Source of the DNA: Clostridia bacterium | GTDB taxonomy: Bacteria; Bacillota; Clostridia; Oscillospirales; Acutalibacteraceae | Reading direction: 5' to 3' | DNA: 34,880 nt | NCBI GenBank assembly: GCA_017935325.1 | Contig: JAGBHV010000023.1 | Location: forward strand, 1-34,880 | Part shown: one piece after another, positions 9,053-17,431 of the stretch | Position numbering within the stretch: position 1 is the stretch's first letter | How the letters are laid out: every line of letters starts with the position of its first letter | Made by a program: the position numbers and the translations under genes | The notes under the pieces: model-generated | Database searches by the model: none | The model's input: only the letters and a program-made list of their open reading frames with translations | Told to the model about the DNA's origin: nothing

Positions 9053-10167
9053 AAAGAATTTTTCTTTGCGTGCTTGACAGTTTCGGTATAGGTCATGCAC
9101 CCGATGCAGATGTTTTCAATGATACAGGTGCAAACACTTTAAAAAGTATTTCTACTTCGCAAAAATTCAATATACCAAATCTTATAAAACTCGGTCTTGG
9201 TAATATAGACTATGTTGACTGCATCGGAAGATGTGAAAATCCTCCGTCAACTTACGGAGCTTTAATTGAAAAATCCAAAGGCAAAGATACCACAATCGGT
9301 CATTGGGAAATTGCAGGAATTGTTTCCGAAAATCCCCTGCCCACTTACCCTGACGGGTTTCCTGATGAAATTATAAACGAATTTGAAAAGCAGGCAGGTG
9401 TGGGAACACTTTGCAACAAACCGTATTCGGGAACTGATGTTATACGCGATTACGGAAATGAACATCTTGAAACGGGGAAACTTATTGTTTACACATCAGC
9501 CGACAGCGTTTTTCAGATTGCTGCCCACGAAAAAATTGTAAGCCCTGAAAAGCTTTACGATTACTGCAGAATTGCAAGAAAAATCCTTACAGGCAAGCAC
9601 GGAGTCGGCAGAGTTATTGCAAGACCGTTTGTGGGCGAAAGCGACAATTTTACAAGAACTGCCAACAGACACGATTTTTCAATTGAACCGCCGCAGAAAA
9701 CTCTGCTTGACGTGATGAAGGATAATAATTATGACGTTATTTCAATCGGTAAAATTTCCGATATATTTGCAGGTAAAGGTATAACAAAAAGCATTCTGAC
9801 AAAATCAAACAATGACGGTATGCAAAAAATGCTTGAAACCGCAAAAGAAGATTTCAACGGCCTGTGCTTTGTAAACCTTGTTGATTTTGATATGATTTAC
9901 GGTCACCGACGCGACAAAGATGGTTACGCTCAGGCTCTTACTGAATTTGATGAGTTTCTGCCTGAATTTATGGAAGAAATGAGAGAAGATGACATTCTTA
10001 TTATCACCGCCGACCATGGCTGTGACCCTTGCTTCAGAGGTACAGACCACACAAGAGAAAATGTTCCGCTTTTAATTTACGGCAAAAAAATCAGACCTGA
10101 AAATCTCGGAACAATAAACGGCTTTGATTATATTTCAGACTTTATAAAAAAATCCGTGGGACTCTGA
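9049..10167 (+). CDS. deoB: Phosphopentomutase
   Basis: DeoB interconverts (deoxy)ribose-1-phosphate and the 5-phosphate, feeding nucleoside sugars into the pentose phosphate or acetaldehyde/glyceraldehyde-3-phosphate routes. The 372-residue protein is in the normal range for the clostridial form. It belongs to the alkaline-phosphatase/metalloenzyme superfamily: N-terminal LCVLDSFGIGHAPDA with the metal Asp, DTTIGHWEIAG (active-site Thr region), and near the end TADHGCDP plus GTDHTRENVPLLIYG with the Asp/His metal ligands. The ATG overlaps the end of deoD. A hairpin that terminates the opposing gene overlaps its last codons and stop. Confidence 0.97.
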   Translation: MKRIFLCVLDSFGIGHAPDADVFNDTGANTLKSISTSQKFNIPNLIKLGLGNIDYVDCIGRCENPPSTYGALIEKSKGKDTTIGHWEIAGIVSENPLPTYPDGFPDEIINEFEKQAGVGTLCNKPYSGTDVIRDYGNEHLETGKLIVYTSADSVFQIAAHEKIVSPEKLYDYCRIARKILTGKHGVGRVIARPFVGESDNFTRTANRHDFSIEPPQKTLLDVMKDNNYDVISIGKISDIFAGKGITKSILTKSNNDGMQKMLETAKEDFNGLCFVNLVDFDMIYGHRRDKDGYAQALTEFDEFLPEFMEEMREDDILIITADHGCDPCFRGTDHTRENVPLLIYGKKIRPENLGTINGFDYISDFIKKSVGL

Positions 10168-10179
10168 TTCCCACGGATT
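10146..10179 (-). terminator. Terminator of the metallophosphoesterase gene, overlapping the deoB stop
   Basis: An 11-bp stem (10151-10161 with 10169-10179) encloses the deoB TGA in its loop. On the minus strand it is followed by seven T residues (plus-strand A run 10146-10152). On the plus strand only AAATTTA follows, so it mainly ends the minus-strand gene. Confidence 0.85.
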
Positions 10180-10183
10180 AAAT

Positions 10184-11605
10184 TTATCCTCTGTCAGCTA
10201 TTTCACCCTGACGTGAAATGTTGTTGATAATATTATAAATTGTGCCGATATATTTACCGATTACAAACCACAACTGAGTAGGCTTATCAGGATGACCGCC
10301 CTGCTGAGTTGTTTTATTGATTGTTAACTCTGTGAAAGGTGTTTCGGCACCATAAGTGTAAGATTTTATTGTAAGGCTGTTTTCTTCAAATGAAAGGATG
10401 TTATATATGGGTGTATCAAATGCAAGATAGTCAGTTGCGATATATTCACTCTTTCTGTCAGAATCAATAATCGGTGCCTGCGGCTGACTGTCTGCATTCA
10501 TTTTAAGAGAACCGTTATTGAGATAAATTGTGCCTTTCGGGTCTGTTACACTTGTTTTGCCTGCAAGATTTTCTGTGATTTCATTTCTGTAAATTACATG
10601 GCTTCTGCTGAAGCAATGGCTGTGACCTGTAAGAACAAGGTCAACCTGGAATCTGTCAATAATCGGTGTGAAAAGAAGACGGAGAAGCATATTTTCGCTT
10701 TCCCTTGATTCAATATGACCGCCGTACAAATCGTGGTGGAACATCATAATTCTCCATTTTGCATCAGGGTTTGCTTTCACTGCATTTTTCACGAAGAAAT
10801 AGTGGTCAGTTGCCGATGAATTGGTGCTGTCAAGAACAAGGAAAAGGGCATCGCCTTTTGTAAAATAATAGTCACCATGAATAAGTGATTTTGAAAGTCC
10901 TGTAAGCTTTGCATTGGGATAGTTTGCAACTGCATCGTAAGTATATCTTTTTACATCGTGGTTGCCCTGTGCCATTGCAAAAGGAATTGTTTTCACCTGC
11001 TGAGGATAGAACAAACCGTAGTATTCATACAGCTGACCTTCTGTTGCCTGGTCACCGCCTGAAAGAATGAGTGAAATATCTTCTCTTGCAGTAGCTTCTG
11101 TAAGCACCTCACTCCATACTTTTGAAGTATCGCGAATAGTTTCATCTTCAAAAGAATTGCCTGTGATGTGAACATCACTTACATAAATTGCAGAAAAATC
11201 TGCACCCTCTGCAACTGTTTTGAATGATTTAACTTCTGTATCTGTTGTGCCGTCACAGCAAACGTAGTAATAAGTTTTACCTTTTTCAAGACCCGTTACT
11301 GTAACATGGTTTGAACGGTCAACTTTATAGCCTGTGTGAATTGTACCTTCAAAGGTTTCAGCATCCGACATATCAGCCTTTTCGCTGACTTTAACGCAAG
11401 GTGTTACGCCATCTTTTCCGCCGTACCAGGTTACATACATTTCTGTATCATCAGCACCCGGCCCGATGTATACACCTTTGCCTTCATTCAAATATTCTTC
11501 CCATGAAATTTCTTCTGAAACTGCCATAGCGCTTACCGGCAAAACCGTGCCTGCTATCAGTACAAAAGATAAAACCACAGCAAGTATACGTACTGCTTTT
11601 TTCAT
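10184..11605 (-). CDS. Secreted metallophosphoesterase with purple-acid-phosphatase-like N-domain
   Basis: The 473-residue product has a signal peptide (to about residue 28), then a fibronectin-III-like domain (about 42-130) of the kind found before the catalytic domain in purple acid phosphatases. A calcineurin-type metallophosphoesterase core follows: SDVH (Asp144, His146), GGDQ (Asp185), GNHD (215-217), FHHD (290-292) and GHSH (328-331). The Tyr that gives true purple acid phosphatases their colour is not evident. A likely role is release of phosphate from organic esters outside the cell. The last 30 residues are an aromatic amphipathic tail (LWFVIGKYIGTIYNIINNI). AAAGGAGAG precedes the ATG. 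It is divergent from the sialidase operon. Confidence 0.9.
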   Translation of the reverse strand: MKKAVRILAVVLSFVLIAGTVLPVSAMAVSEEISWEEYLNEGKGVYIGPGADDTEMYVTWYGGKDGVTPCVKVSEKADMSDAETFEGTIHTGYKVDRSNHVTVTGLEKGKTYYYVCCDGTTDTEVKSFKTVAEGADFSAIYVSDVHITGNSFEDETIRDTSKVWSEVLTEATAREDISLILSGGDQATEGQLYEYYGLFYPQQVKTIPFAMAQGNHDVKRYTYDAVANYPNAKLTGLSKSLIHGDYYFTKGDALFLVLDSTNSSATDHYFFVKNAVKANPDAKWRIMMFHHDLYGGHIESRESENMLLRLLFTPIIDRFQVDLVLTGHSHCFSRSHVIYRNEITENLAGKTSVTDPKGTIYLNNGSLKMNADSQPQAPIIDSDRKSEYIATDYLAFDTPIYNILSFEENSLTIKSYTYGAETPFTELTINKTTQQGGHPDKPTQLWFVIGKYIGTIYNIINNISRQGEIADRG

Positions 11606-11636
11606 ATGACTCTCTCCTTTAATAATATGATTTGGT

Positions 11637-11665
11637 ATTTTAACATAATTTGCATTTTATTTCAA
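11637..11665 (-). promoter_or_regulatory. Predicted promoter of the metallophosphoesterase gene
   Basis: TTGAAA (11660-11665) and TAAAAT (11637-11642) on the minus strand with 17 bases between. Confidence 0.6.
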
Positions 11666-11690
11666 GCAGAAAATGTTAAATATATGTTAT

Positions 11691-11719
11691 TTGACTTTAT
11701 ACTGATGATATAGTAAAAT
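11691..11719 (+). promoter_or_regulatory. Predicted promoter of the sialidase/GH5 operon
   Basis: TTGACT (11691-11696) and TAAAAT (11714-11719) with 17 bases between. It lies only 17 bases before the chosen ATG, which implies a very short leader. Confidence 0.6.
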
Positions 11720-11736
11720 AATTGCAGGTGATGTTT

Positions 11737-12822
11737 ATGCTTGAAATAAAAGAACAGAAAACCGTATGCGAAATTTCTCCGCAGAAAGGTAACGGACGCA
11801 ACAGCGAAGGTGACTTTATCACATTAAAAGACGGTACAATAATGTTTGCATATTCAAGATATAATTCCGATGGCGGAGAAGACGATGATTCATGCGACAT
11901 CGCAGCTTTATTTTCCTATGATAACGGTGAAAGCTTTTCTGATATGCGGATTTTAGTCAGAGCTGAAGACCTCGGTGTAAAAAATCTGATGTGCGTATCG
12001 CTGCTGAGAATGCAAAACGGCGACATCGGTCTGTTTTTCCTGAAAAAACTTGAAAACGGTTTTTCGGAATATTATCTTTTGCTTTCAGACGACGAGGCAA
12101 AAAGCTTTTATTCACAGAAAAAATGTTTACCTGATACTTTTAAATCGTATTACGTAGTTAATAACGCACGAGTTTTAAGAACAAGTGATTCGAGGCTTTT
12201 TATTCCTGTCGCTTCACACAGAAGAGGCATTGATGAAAACAACGAACTGCAGTTTGATTATTACGCTTTCTCTCTGCTTTTCTGTTCAGAAGATGACGGC
12301 AATACATGGAAAGAAATAAATGTAAAATTCGCAAACCCCAACCCCAACAGCGAAACGGGTTTGCAGGAACCGGGAATTATCGAACTGAAAAACGGTTCGC
12401 TTTATACATATTTCAGGACTGACTGTTTATGCCAATATGAAAGCATTTCTGTTGACGGCGGCAAAACATGGACTTCCCCTGCTCCGGGTAAATTCACTTC
12501 TCCTGAAGCACCGATGCTTATAAGACAGAATCCTTTTTCAGGCAAATATTACAGCATTTATAATCCTATCCCTTTTTATAACACGCGAAGTGAGGAAGAA
12601 GAATTTTTCCAAGCGGGAAGAACACCGATTATTTTACGCGAAAGTGATGACGGAATTAATTATTCAAACGAAATAATTCTTGAAAATGATGAAGATAAAG
12701 GCTACTGCTACCCTGCTGTTTATTTTATTGACGAAAAAACACTGCTTATTTCTTTCTGCGCAGGCGGAAAAGAAGACGGCAGTTGCCTTAACAAAACGAT
12801 AATTAAGAAAATTTTATTATAA
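11737..12822 (+). CDS. Sialidase-like (BNR-repeat) exo-glycosidase, no signal peptide
   Basis: A six-bladed beta-propeller protein (361 residues) resembling exo-alpha-sialidases (BNR_2 type), which release terminal sialic acids. Asp-box-like turns recur: FSYDNGESF (about 63-71), SEDDGNTW (about 184-191), SVDGGKTW (about 240-247) and a degenerate ESDDGINY. QEPGIIEL and YTYFRTD in the middle match the usual Glu and Arg positions of the fold. There is no signal peptide, so it should act in the cytoplasm. I chose the ATG at 11737 because AGGTG (11726-11730) is correctly spaced; TTG 11722 and ATG 11731 are not. It is followed after 11 bases by a GH5 gene. Real substrate could also be a non-sialic sugar. 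Confidence 0.8.
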   Translation: MLEIKEQKTVCEISPQKGNGRNSEGDFITLKDGTIMFAYSRYNSDGGEDDDSCDIAALFSYDNGESFSDMRILVRAEDLGVKNLMCVSLLRMQNGDIGLFFLKKLENGFSEYYLLLSDDEAKSFYSQKKCLPDTFKSYYVVNNARVLRTSDSRLFIPVASHRRGIDENNELQFDYYAFSLLFCSEDDGNTWKEINVKFANPNPNSETGLQEPGIIELKNGSLYTYFRTDCLCQYESISVDGGKTWTSPAPGKFTSPEAPMLIRQNPFSGKYYSIYNPIPFYNTRSEEEEFFQAGRTPIILRESDDGINYSNEIILENDEDKGYCYPAVYFIDEKTLLISFCAGGKEDGSCLNKTIIKKILL

Positions 12823-12833
12823 GGAGAAAAACA

Positions 12834-14300
12834 ATGGATACAATTAAAGTTCAGGGTATGAAATTTGTCGATTCATACGGCAGAGAAAGAATTTTCAACG
12901 GCATGAATGTTGTTGATAAAACAAACTATACTCCCGGATTTATTGCAAATGAATTTTCAAAAGATTTATTCTGGGTTGATGAATTCAAGAAGTTAGGTTT
13001 CAACATCATCAGACTCGGTATGACCTGGTCTGTTGTTGAGCCGGAAAAAGGAAAATATAACGAGGAATACCTTAACTCCATTGAAAAAATCATGGACTAC
13101 TGCCACGAAAAAGGTATCTATGTTTACCTTGATATGCACCAGGATTTATTCTGCAACAGAACAGGTGCAGGTGACGGTGCTCCTGACTGGGCAATACATG
13201 AAGCGCCTTATAAATTTCAGAAAACCAAAATAGTCTGGGCAGAAGGTTATTTCTGGGGCAGAGCCGTACACAGAGCTTTTGATAATTTCTGGACTAATAA
13301 AAAAGTTGATGGTGACGGACTTCTCGATTGTTTTGCAGATATGTGGGGACACGTTGCGGACAGATTCAAGGACCATCCCGCACTTTTCGGTTTTGACGTT
13401 TTAAATGAACCTTTCCCCGGAAAAGACGGCGGTAAAGTTTTCAGAAAAATGATTGGAAAACTCATACGTGTTACACTTGTTGACAGAAGACTCAGCAGAT
13501 GCCAACTTATCAAGGATGTTCTCGGAAAAGAAAAAATTAAAGTTCTTGACCATTACACCGGCGAAGTTTTCCGTGACATTGTTAATGCGGGTGAAAAACT
13601 TATAAACAAATTTGACACGGAAAGATATATGCCTTTCCTTAACAAAACGGCATCAAAAATCAGGGAAGCAACTGACAAAGGTATTTTGTTTATTGAAAAC
13701 TGTTACTATTCTAACCTCAGCATACCCTGTGCTAACACTCATATTGAAGTAAACGGAAAAAGAGAGCCTCAGCAGTGTTTTGCTCCTCACGGATACGACC
13801 TGATGGTTGACACTCCCCTCTATAAATACGCTTCAAATGCACGAGTTGATGCAATTTTCTCACAGCACAGAATAACCCAAGAAAGAATGCAGAACCCCGT
13901 TATCGTAGGCGAATGGGGCGGACATTCTGAAGGTACTGAATGGTTCCCACACATTGAATTTCTCCTGGATATGTTTAACAAGTACAAATGGAGCACTACA
14001 TACTGGGCATATTGGAAAGAATTGCTTGACGAACCGATTATGACTCTTCTTTCCCGTCCTTATCCCAGAGCTGTTACAGGTGACATCAAAGAATTCTATC
14101 ACGACAGAAAGAATAACGAGTTTGTTCTTACATACACACAGGATAAAGAATTCGATGTTCCCACAGTAATTTTCTCTCACGAAAAAGTTAAAGAGGTTGT
14201 CGCAGACGGTGAAACAAAAATAATCCCTATAACATATAAAACATCTGATATAGAGATAAAAACCGGAATCGGTGAACACACCGTAAGAATTAAATTTTAA
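12834..14300 (+). CDS. GH5-family hydrolase, endoglycoceramidase-like
   Basis: A (beta/alpha)8 retaining glycosidase of 488 residues. The acid/base Glu lies in FDVLNEPFPG (Glu192) and the nucleophile in VIVGEWGGHSEG (Glu360). NIIRLGMTWSVVEP and YVYLDMHQDLF are the usual strand-2/3 motifs. A long insert between the two catalytic Glu residues, and an all-beta C-terminal domain (about 410-488), are features of endoglycoceramidases and related glucosylceramidases (GH5 subfamilies 27-29), which cut the glycan-ceramide bond. There is no signal peptide. It shares an operon with the sialidase-like gene, AAGGAG overlapping the gap. Ganglioside or other beta-glucoside use is inference; steroidal or flavonoid glucosides are alternatives. 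Confidence 0.83.
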   Translation: MDTIKVQGMKFVDSYGRERIFNGMNVVDKTNYTPGFIANEFSKDLFWVDEFKKLGFNIIRLGMTWSVVEPEKGKYNEEYLNSIEKIMDYCHEKGIYVYLDMHQDLFCNRTGAGDGAPDWAIHEAPYKFQKTKIVWAEGYFWGRAVHRAFDNFWTNKKVDGDGLLDCFADMWGHVADRFKDHPALFGFDVLNEPFPGKDGGKVFRKMIGKLIRVTLVDRRLSRCQLIKDVLGKEKIKVLDHYTGEVFRDIVNAGEKLINKFDTERYMPFLNKTASKIREATDKGILFIENCYYSNLSIPCANTHIEVNGKREPQQCFAPHGYDLMVDTPLYKYASNARVDAIFSQHRITQERMQNPVIVGEWGGHSEGTEWFPHIEFLLDMFNKYKWSTTYWAYWKELLDEPIMTLLSRPYPRAVTGDIKEFYHDRKNNEFVLTYTQDKEFDVPTVIFSHEKVKEVVADGETKIIPITYKTSDIEIKTGIGEHTVRIKF

Positions 14301-14319
14301 ACAACTGATAAAAGATGAA

Positions 14320-14355
14320 AACCGCTGAAATCACAAGATTCAGCGGTTACTCTTT
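14320..14355. terminator. Terminator between the GH5 gene and the small hypothetical gene
   Basis: A 10-bp stem (14320-14329 with 14339-14348) and 9-base loop, followed by ACTCTTTTAATT on the plus strand. The minus-strand side has only TTTTCATCTTTTA, so it may serve both convergent genes. Confidence 0.75.
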
Positions 14356-14358
14356 TAA

Positions 14359-14670
14359 TTATTCTCCTGCTGCCTGCTGGAGTGCACGTTTGAGCCAGAT
14401 TTCGCCGATATCGATTGCTGCATAAAGGCCTTTCTTCTCACTCTTTTTCACAATACGCTCTCTGGGACTTGCATCCTGGTCAGTTGAAAGAAGCTGAACA
14501 ACAACTCTGTCAGCAACCTCCATATCACCGAGAGGCTTTGTGGAAGTGATTGAAAGCATTACAACAAACGGATCTCTCATGTCACCGTAATAAATTGTAT
14601 TTCCGCAGCGAACCATAGGCTTATCTCTGAACATCAAAAATTCTTCCTGAACTTTTTTCTCATCAGCCAT
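14359..14670 (-). CDS. Conserved small hypothetical protein downstream of ireB
   Basis: A soluble, charged protein of 103 residues with no signal or membrane segment. A central alternating hydrophobic stretch (DPFVVMLSITST..., ADRVVVQLLSTD) suggests a compact alpha/beta fold, ending in an Ala/Gln-rich helix. I do not recognise a named family. The ATG at 14670 is preferred over a TTG at 14679 because AAGGAG (14681-14686) is properly placed for it. It lies 17 bases after ireB and is almost certainly co-transcribed, so a link with the IreK-IreB signalling pathway or cell-envelope control is possible but only by context. Confidence 0.8.
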   Translation of the reverse strand: MADEKKVQEEFLMFRDKPMVRCGNTIYYGDMRDPFVVMLSITSTKPLGDMEVADRVVVQLLSTDQDASPRERIVKKSEKKGLYAAIDIGEIWLKRALQQAAGE

Positions 14671-14687
14671 TCGGAACAACTCCTTTA

Positions 14688-14933
14688 TTAATCTTTAAGA
14701 TAATTCTCAACAAGCTTCTGCATAAGCTCATCTCTGTCGATTTTACGAATTACGCTACGTGCATTATTATGAGTAGTGATGTACGTCGGGTCTTCAGAAA
14801 GAATATATCCCACAATCTGATTAATCGGATTATAACCTTTTTCCTTCAGAGAATCATAGACATAGATCAGGTTTTTTCTGATTTCGTCTTCACACTCTGC
14901 TTTGATGGAAAATTGAATTGTCTTATCATCCAT
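14688..14933 (-). CDS. ireB: IreB-family regulatory phosphoprotein (UPF0297)
   Basis: An 81-residue protein with the strongly conserved core [20 protein letters not shown] and the following Arg/Lys-rich [14 protein letters not shown] helix of the IreB (UPF0297, YrzL) family. In Enterococcus faecalis IreB is a substrate of the Ser/Thr kinase IreK and dampens cephalosporin resistance; elsewhere its role is less clear. Thr5 lies in the region that carries the phosphorylated threonines there. GGAGGTG (around 14943-14949) selects the ATG at 14933 over an upstream in-frame start. In many Firmicutes ireB is followed by the Holliday-junction resolvase-like ruvX; here that gene is absent and a small hypothetical takes its place. 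Confidence 0.94.
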   Translation of the reverse strand: MDDKTIQFSIKAECEDEIRKNLIYVYDSLKEKGYNPINQIVGYILSEDPTYITTHNNARSVIRKIDRDELMQKLVENYLKD

Positions 14934-14965
14934 AACAAATACACCTCCGTATCGCAATTAAGTAT

Positions 14966-14994
14966 ATTATACACTACATTTTGTGATAACACAA
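14966..14994 (-). promoter_or_regulatory. Predicted promoter of ireB
   Basis: A consensus TATAAT (14966-14971) and a weak -35 TTGTGT (14989-14994) with 17 bases between, on the minus strand. The -35 overlaps a short palindrome TTGTG-TTAT-CACAA (14981-14994). Confidence 0.6.
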
Positions 14995-15034
14995 TGCTTT
15001 TTTAATAAATTTTTTATTAAATCACTGCAAAAAA

Positions 15035-17413
15035 TCAACTTCTTAAAGAAATTCCCAGCTTATCAAGTGCTTTTATCGCTTTTTTGACAACATTATCAGC
15101 TTCTTCATCAGTAAGAGTTCTGTCTTCTGCACGAAGTTTAAGGCTATAGGCAACACTCTTTTTGCCTTCTTCAATCTGTGAGCCCATATAAACATCAAAG
15201 AGTTCGATAGATTCAAGAAGCTTGCCTGCTGCAGAGCTGATTGCTTTCTCGAGTGTAAGAACAGGAATGTCTCTGTCGCAAACGAAAGCAAGGTCACGTG
15301 TGCTTGCAGGGAATTTCGGCAATTTCTTGTAAAGCTTGGGTTCTCTGCCTTTGTTGAAGATTGTTTCTATATCAATTCTTGCAATATAGCATTTTTCGCC
15401 GATGCCGTAATTTTCAAGAACTGCGGGATGAATTTCACCGAACAAAGCAAATTCCTCACCGTCAACTGTAAGGCGTGCTGTACGTCCCGGATGGAATGTG
15501 GGGTCATCTGTTACAGCTTCAACATCATAACCGGAAAGACCTGTTTTATAAAGGATTTCTTCAACTATACCTTTGAGTGAGAAGAAATCACAATCGCCGT
15601 ACATACCGATTACGATTTTCTGTTTTTCAAGAGGAAGTGCTTCAAGTCCCTGTGAAGTATATTCTACGGGAATTTCGTAGAGATATGCTTTTTCATTTCT
15701 GTTTTTATAGTTACGAGCAAGAACTTCCATCATTGAGGGAATAGCATTTGTTCTCATAACGCTTGTATCTTCACCGAGGGGATTTGTGATAACAACTGAG
15801 TTTCTGTATTCACTGTCTGCAGGAAGATTGATTTTATCATAATATTTGGGACTGATGAAAGAGAATGTTTCGATTTCTGTAAGACCGCAGCCGAGACATG
15901 TTGAACGGATAAGTATTTCAAGCTGCTGTTCTTCTGTAAGTCTTGCATTTGCAACACCTGACAGTTCTCTGTTGGGAATTGCCTGATAACCGTAAAATCT
16001 TGCAATTTCTTCAGAAATATCAGCCTTGTGTTCGATATCGTTTCTGAAATACGGAGCATAAATCATACCGTCTTCAACTGTGAAACCGATTTTTTCAAGC
16101 ATTTTCTTCTGCTCATCTGCACTTACATCAATACCGATGAAGTTGTTTACCCATTCAGGCTCAAAGGGAAGTTTAACAACTTCTTTAGGTGTGGGGAAAC
16201 AGTCAACAATTCCGTCAACTACATCACCTGCATCAAGAAGTTCAACAAGCTCAAGTGCTCGTTTAAGGCAGGTTTCACAGCTTGCAGGATTAAGTTCTTT
16301 TTCATATCTTGTGCAAGCTTCTGTGCGAAGACCGAGAGCTTTTGATGTTCTGCGTACGCTTACGCCGTTGAAGCATGCAGATTCAAAAACGATAGTTGTT
16401 GTATCATCCATAATTCCGCTGAATTCGCCACCCATAACACCTGCAACTGCAACGGGTTTATTTTCGTCTGCAATAACAAGCATTTCTGTTGTGAGATTTC
16501 TTTCAACATCATCAAGAGTTGTAATTTTTTCGCCTTCACGTGCGTTTCTTACGATAACTTTGCCACCGTCAAGGTAACGAAGGTCAAATGCGTGCATAGG
16601 CTGACCATATTCAAGCATTACAAAGTTTGTAATATCAACGATATTGTTGATAGGTCTTACACCGCAGGCACGGAGTCTTTCTCTTATCCAACGGGGTGAA
16701 GGTTTGATTCTTACATTTTTAACTACTGCACCGCAGTAACGGTAACATTTTTCTGCTTCTTCAATTTCAACTGAAAGAAGCTCGTTAACATCTCCGCCTG
16801 AGCCTTTAACAACGGGGTCAGCAACTTTAAGCTCTTTATCAAATGTTGCTGCTGCTTCTCTTGCAAGGCCGATGATGCTAAGACAGTCTGAACGGTTTGA
16901 TGTAATTTCAAACTCTGTGATAACGTCGTTAAGACCGATTGCATGGTGAATATCCATACCAAGTGTTTTGTCGCAATCATCACCGAGAACAAAAATACCG
17001 TCTTCAATTGCATAGGGGAAATCGTGAATTGTAAGACCAAGTTCACCAACTGAGCAGAGCATACCGTTGCTTTCAACTCCGCGAAGCTTGCCTTTTTTGA
17101 TTTTGTGACCGCCGAATACAACTGAATTATCAAGTGCTACCGGAACAACATCACCGGCTGTCAAATTCTGTGCACCTGTAACAATCTGAATATTTTCTTC
17201 TTTACCAACATTAATCTGACAAATCCAGAGATGGTCAGAATCGGGGTGTCTTTCAAGGCTTTCAACACGACCTACAACAATGTTCTGAAGTTCTGCACCT
17301 TCAGTTTCGAAGCCTTCAACTTTTGAACCTGAAATTGTCATATCATCAGCAAACTGTTTGTCGCTGACATCAAGTTCTACATAATCATTTAACCATTTTT
17401 TAGATAAATTCAT
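15035..17413 (-). CDS. pheT: Phenylalanyl-tRNA synthetase beta subunit
   Basis: The beta chain of the alpha2-beta2 enzyme that charges tRNA-Phe. The 792-residue protein is full length. Domains in order: EMAP/tRNA-binding OB fold (VVGRVESLERHPDSDHLWICQ..., about 46-150), B3/B4 editing domain (about 210-385), B5 domain, a catalytic-like core (around FSFISPKYYDK), and the C-terminal ferredoxin-fold anticodon-binding domain (KLPKFPASTRDLAFVCDRDI, last 90 residues). AAAGGAGTG precedes the ATG. It lies 18 bases behind pheS and is controlled with it by the upstream T-box. Only a weak AT-only hairpin (15001-15021) follows. Confidence 0.98.
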   Translation of the reverse strand: MNLSKKWLNDYVELDVSDKQFADDMTISGSKVEGFETEGAELQNIVVGRVESLERHPDSDHLWICQINVGKEENIQIVTGAQNLTAGDVVPVALDNSVVFGGHKIKKGKLRGVESNGMLCSVGELGLTIHDFPYAIEDGIFVLGDDCDKTLGMDIHHAIGLNDVITEFEITSNRSDCLSIIGLAREAAATFDKELKVADPVVKGSGGDVNELLSVEIEEAEKCYRYCGAVVKNVRIKPSPRWIRERLRACGVRPINNIVDITNFVMLEYGQPMHAFDLRYLDGGKVIVRNAREGEKITTLDDVERNLTTEMLVIADENKPVAVAGVMGGEFSGIMDDTTTIVFESACFNGVSVRRTSKALGLRTEACTRYEKELNPASCETCLKRALELVELLDAGDVVDGIVDCFPTPKEVVKLPFEPEWVNNFIGIDVSADEQKKMLEKIGFTVEDGMIYAPYFRNDIEHKADISEEIARFYGYQAIPNRELSGVANARLTEEQQLEILIRSTCLGCGLTEIETFSFISPKYYDKINLPADSEYRNSVVITNPLGEDTSVMRTNAIPSMMEVLARNYKNRNEKAYLYEIPVEYTSQGLEALPLEKQKIVIGMYGDCDFFSLKGIVEEILYKTGLSGYDVEAVTDDPTFHPGRTARLTVDGEEFALFGEIHPAVLENYGIGEKCYIARIDIETIFNKGREPKLYKKLPKFPASTRDLAFVCDRDIPVLTLEKAISSAAGKLLESIELFDVYMGSQIEEGKKSVAYSLKLRAEDRTLTDEEADNVVKKAIKALDKLGISLRS

Positions 17414-17431
17414 TTTACGACACTCCTTTCA

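Noticed and set aside
15001..15021. Terminator after pheT
   Set aside because: The stem is AT-only, with a 3-base loop and no T tract on the minus strand, so too weak to list as a feature.
16080..16577. 165-residue plus-strand frame inside pheT
   Set aside because: Low-complexity Ser/Thr-rich antisense translation of a well-identified essential gene.
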